This document shows positions 7,154 through 7,354 of a stretch of DNA of 7,354 nt, piece by piece. The stretch's first letter is position 1. Each line of letters opens with the position of its first letter. The DNA comes from Thiotrichales bacterium (GTDB taxonomy: Bacteria > Pseudomonadota > Gammaproteobacteria > JAAZVR01). The stretch spans positions 1 through 7,354 of the forward strand of contig JAAZVR010000051.1 in NCBI GenBank assembly GCA_018623305.1, given 5' to 3'. The notes beneath the pieces were generated by a model that was given only the letters and a program-made list of their open reading frames with translations, was not told the DNA's origin and searched no databases. The translations under genes were made by a program, and so were the position numbers.

Positions 7154-7354
7154 ATGACAAAAGCGACTCAGTTTTTAGAAGTGGATCGTCAAGACCCGGT
7201 CAAATTATCCGCGGACGAACGATCTCAAAATTATTGCGAAATTTATGGTGCATTCGACATTCAACACGCTCAAGCACAAGCTGAGCGTTGTTTGGAATGT
7301 GGTAATCCATATTGTGAACACGCATGTCCTGTACACAACTACATCCCGAACTGG
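7154..7354 (+). CDS. gltD: Glutamate synthase (NADPH) small subunit (partial, 3' end outside window)
   Basis: GltD, the beta subunit of GOGAT, takes electrons from NADPH through FAD and iron-sulfur clusters and passes them to GltB. I translated 67 codons from ATG 7154 to the window edge without a stop. The N-terminal part shows FLEVDRQDP (7-15), then the iron-sulfur motif with C46, C49, C54 and C58 (C-x2-C-x4-C-x3-CP) within AERCLECGNPYCE and ending in CPVHNYIPNW. These are hallmark GltD sequences, also found in the related N-terminal ferredoxin-like domain of other beta-subunit-type oxidoreductases such as dihydropyrimidine dehydrogenase. The position immediately behind gltB, with a strong ribosome site, settles the choice. 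The remaining cluster cysteines and the FAD and NADPH domains are outside the window, so completeness cannot be judged. Confidence 0.95.
   Translation, partial: MTKATQFLEVDRQDPVKLSADERSQNYCEIYGAFDIQHAQAQAERCLECGNPYCEHACPVHNYIPNW

Overview
This window is chromosomal housekeeping DNA from a bacterium, most likely a gammaproteobacterium of moderate to low G+C. The main reason is gene order. A membrane-anchored rhodanese of the YibN type is divergent from gpmI, and gpmI is followed directly by an EnvC-type division factor, which is the arrangement known from Escherichia coli (yibN, gpmM/gpmI, envC). The proteins themselves also look proteobacterial: GltB and GltD are separate subunits of NADPH-type glutamate synthase. 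I cannot name the genus with confidence from sequence alone.

Layout. Positions 1-261, minus strand, hold the 5' part of the rhodanese gene, which runs off the left edge. Positions 262-374 form a short divergent intergenic region with a good sigma70-type -10 box for each direction. Positions 375-1925 hold gpmI (cofactor-independent phosphoglycerate mutase). Its stop overlaps the start of a 221-codon envC-like gene (1922-2587) in an ATGA junction. A 75-base gap (2588-2662) carries a probable promoter and no intrinsic terminator. Positions 2663-7141 hold gltB (glutamate synthase large subunit), and after 12 bases gltD (small subunit) begins at 7154 and runs off the right edge.

How the genes work together. 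gpmI and envC are translationally coupled, joining a glycolytic enzyme to a periplasmic activator of cell-wall amidases. GltB and GltD form one enzyme that makes two glutamates from glutamine plus 2-oxoglutarate, using electrons that GltD passes from NADPH. The two blocks appear to be separate transcription units.

I see no mobile element, CRISPR array, RNA gene, frameshift or unknown system. The points most worth a second look are the unusually short EnvC homologue, a strongly C-rich and G-poor stretch inside it that resembles a Rho loading site, an unusual double cysteine in the GltB glutaminase domain, the short GltB propeptide, and the interleaved divergent promoters.
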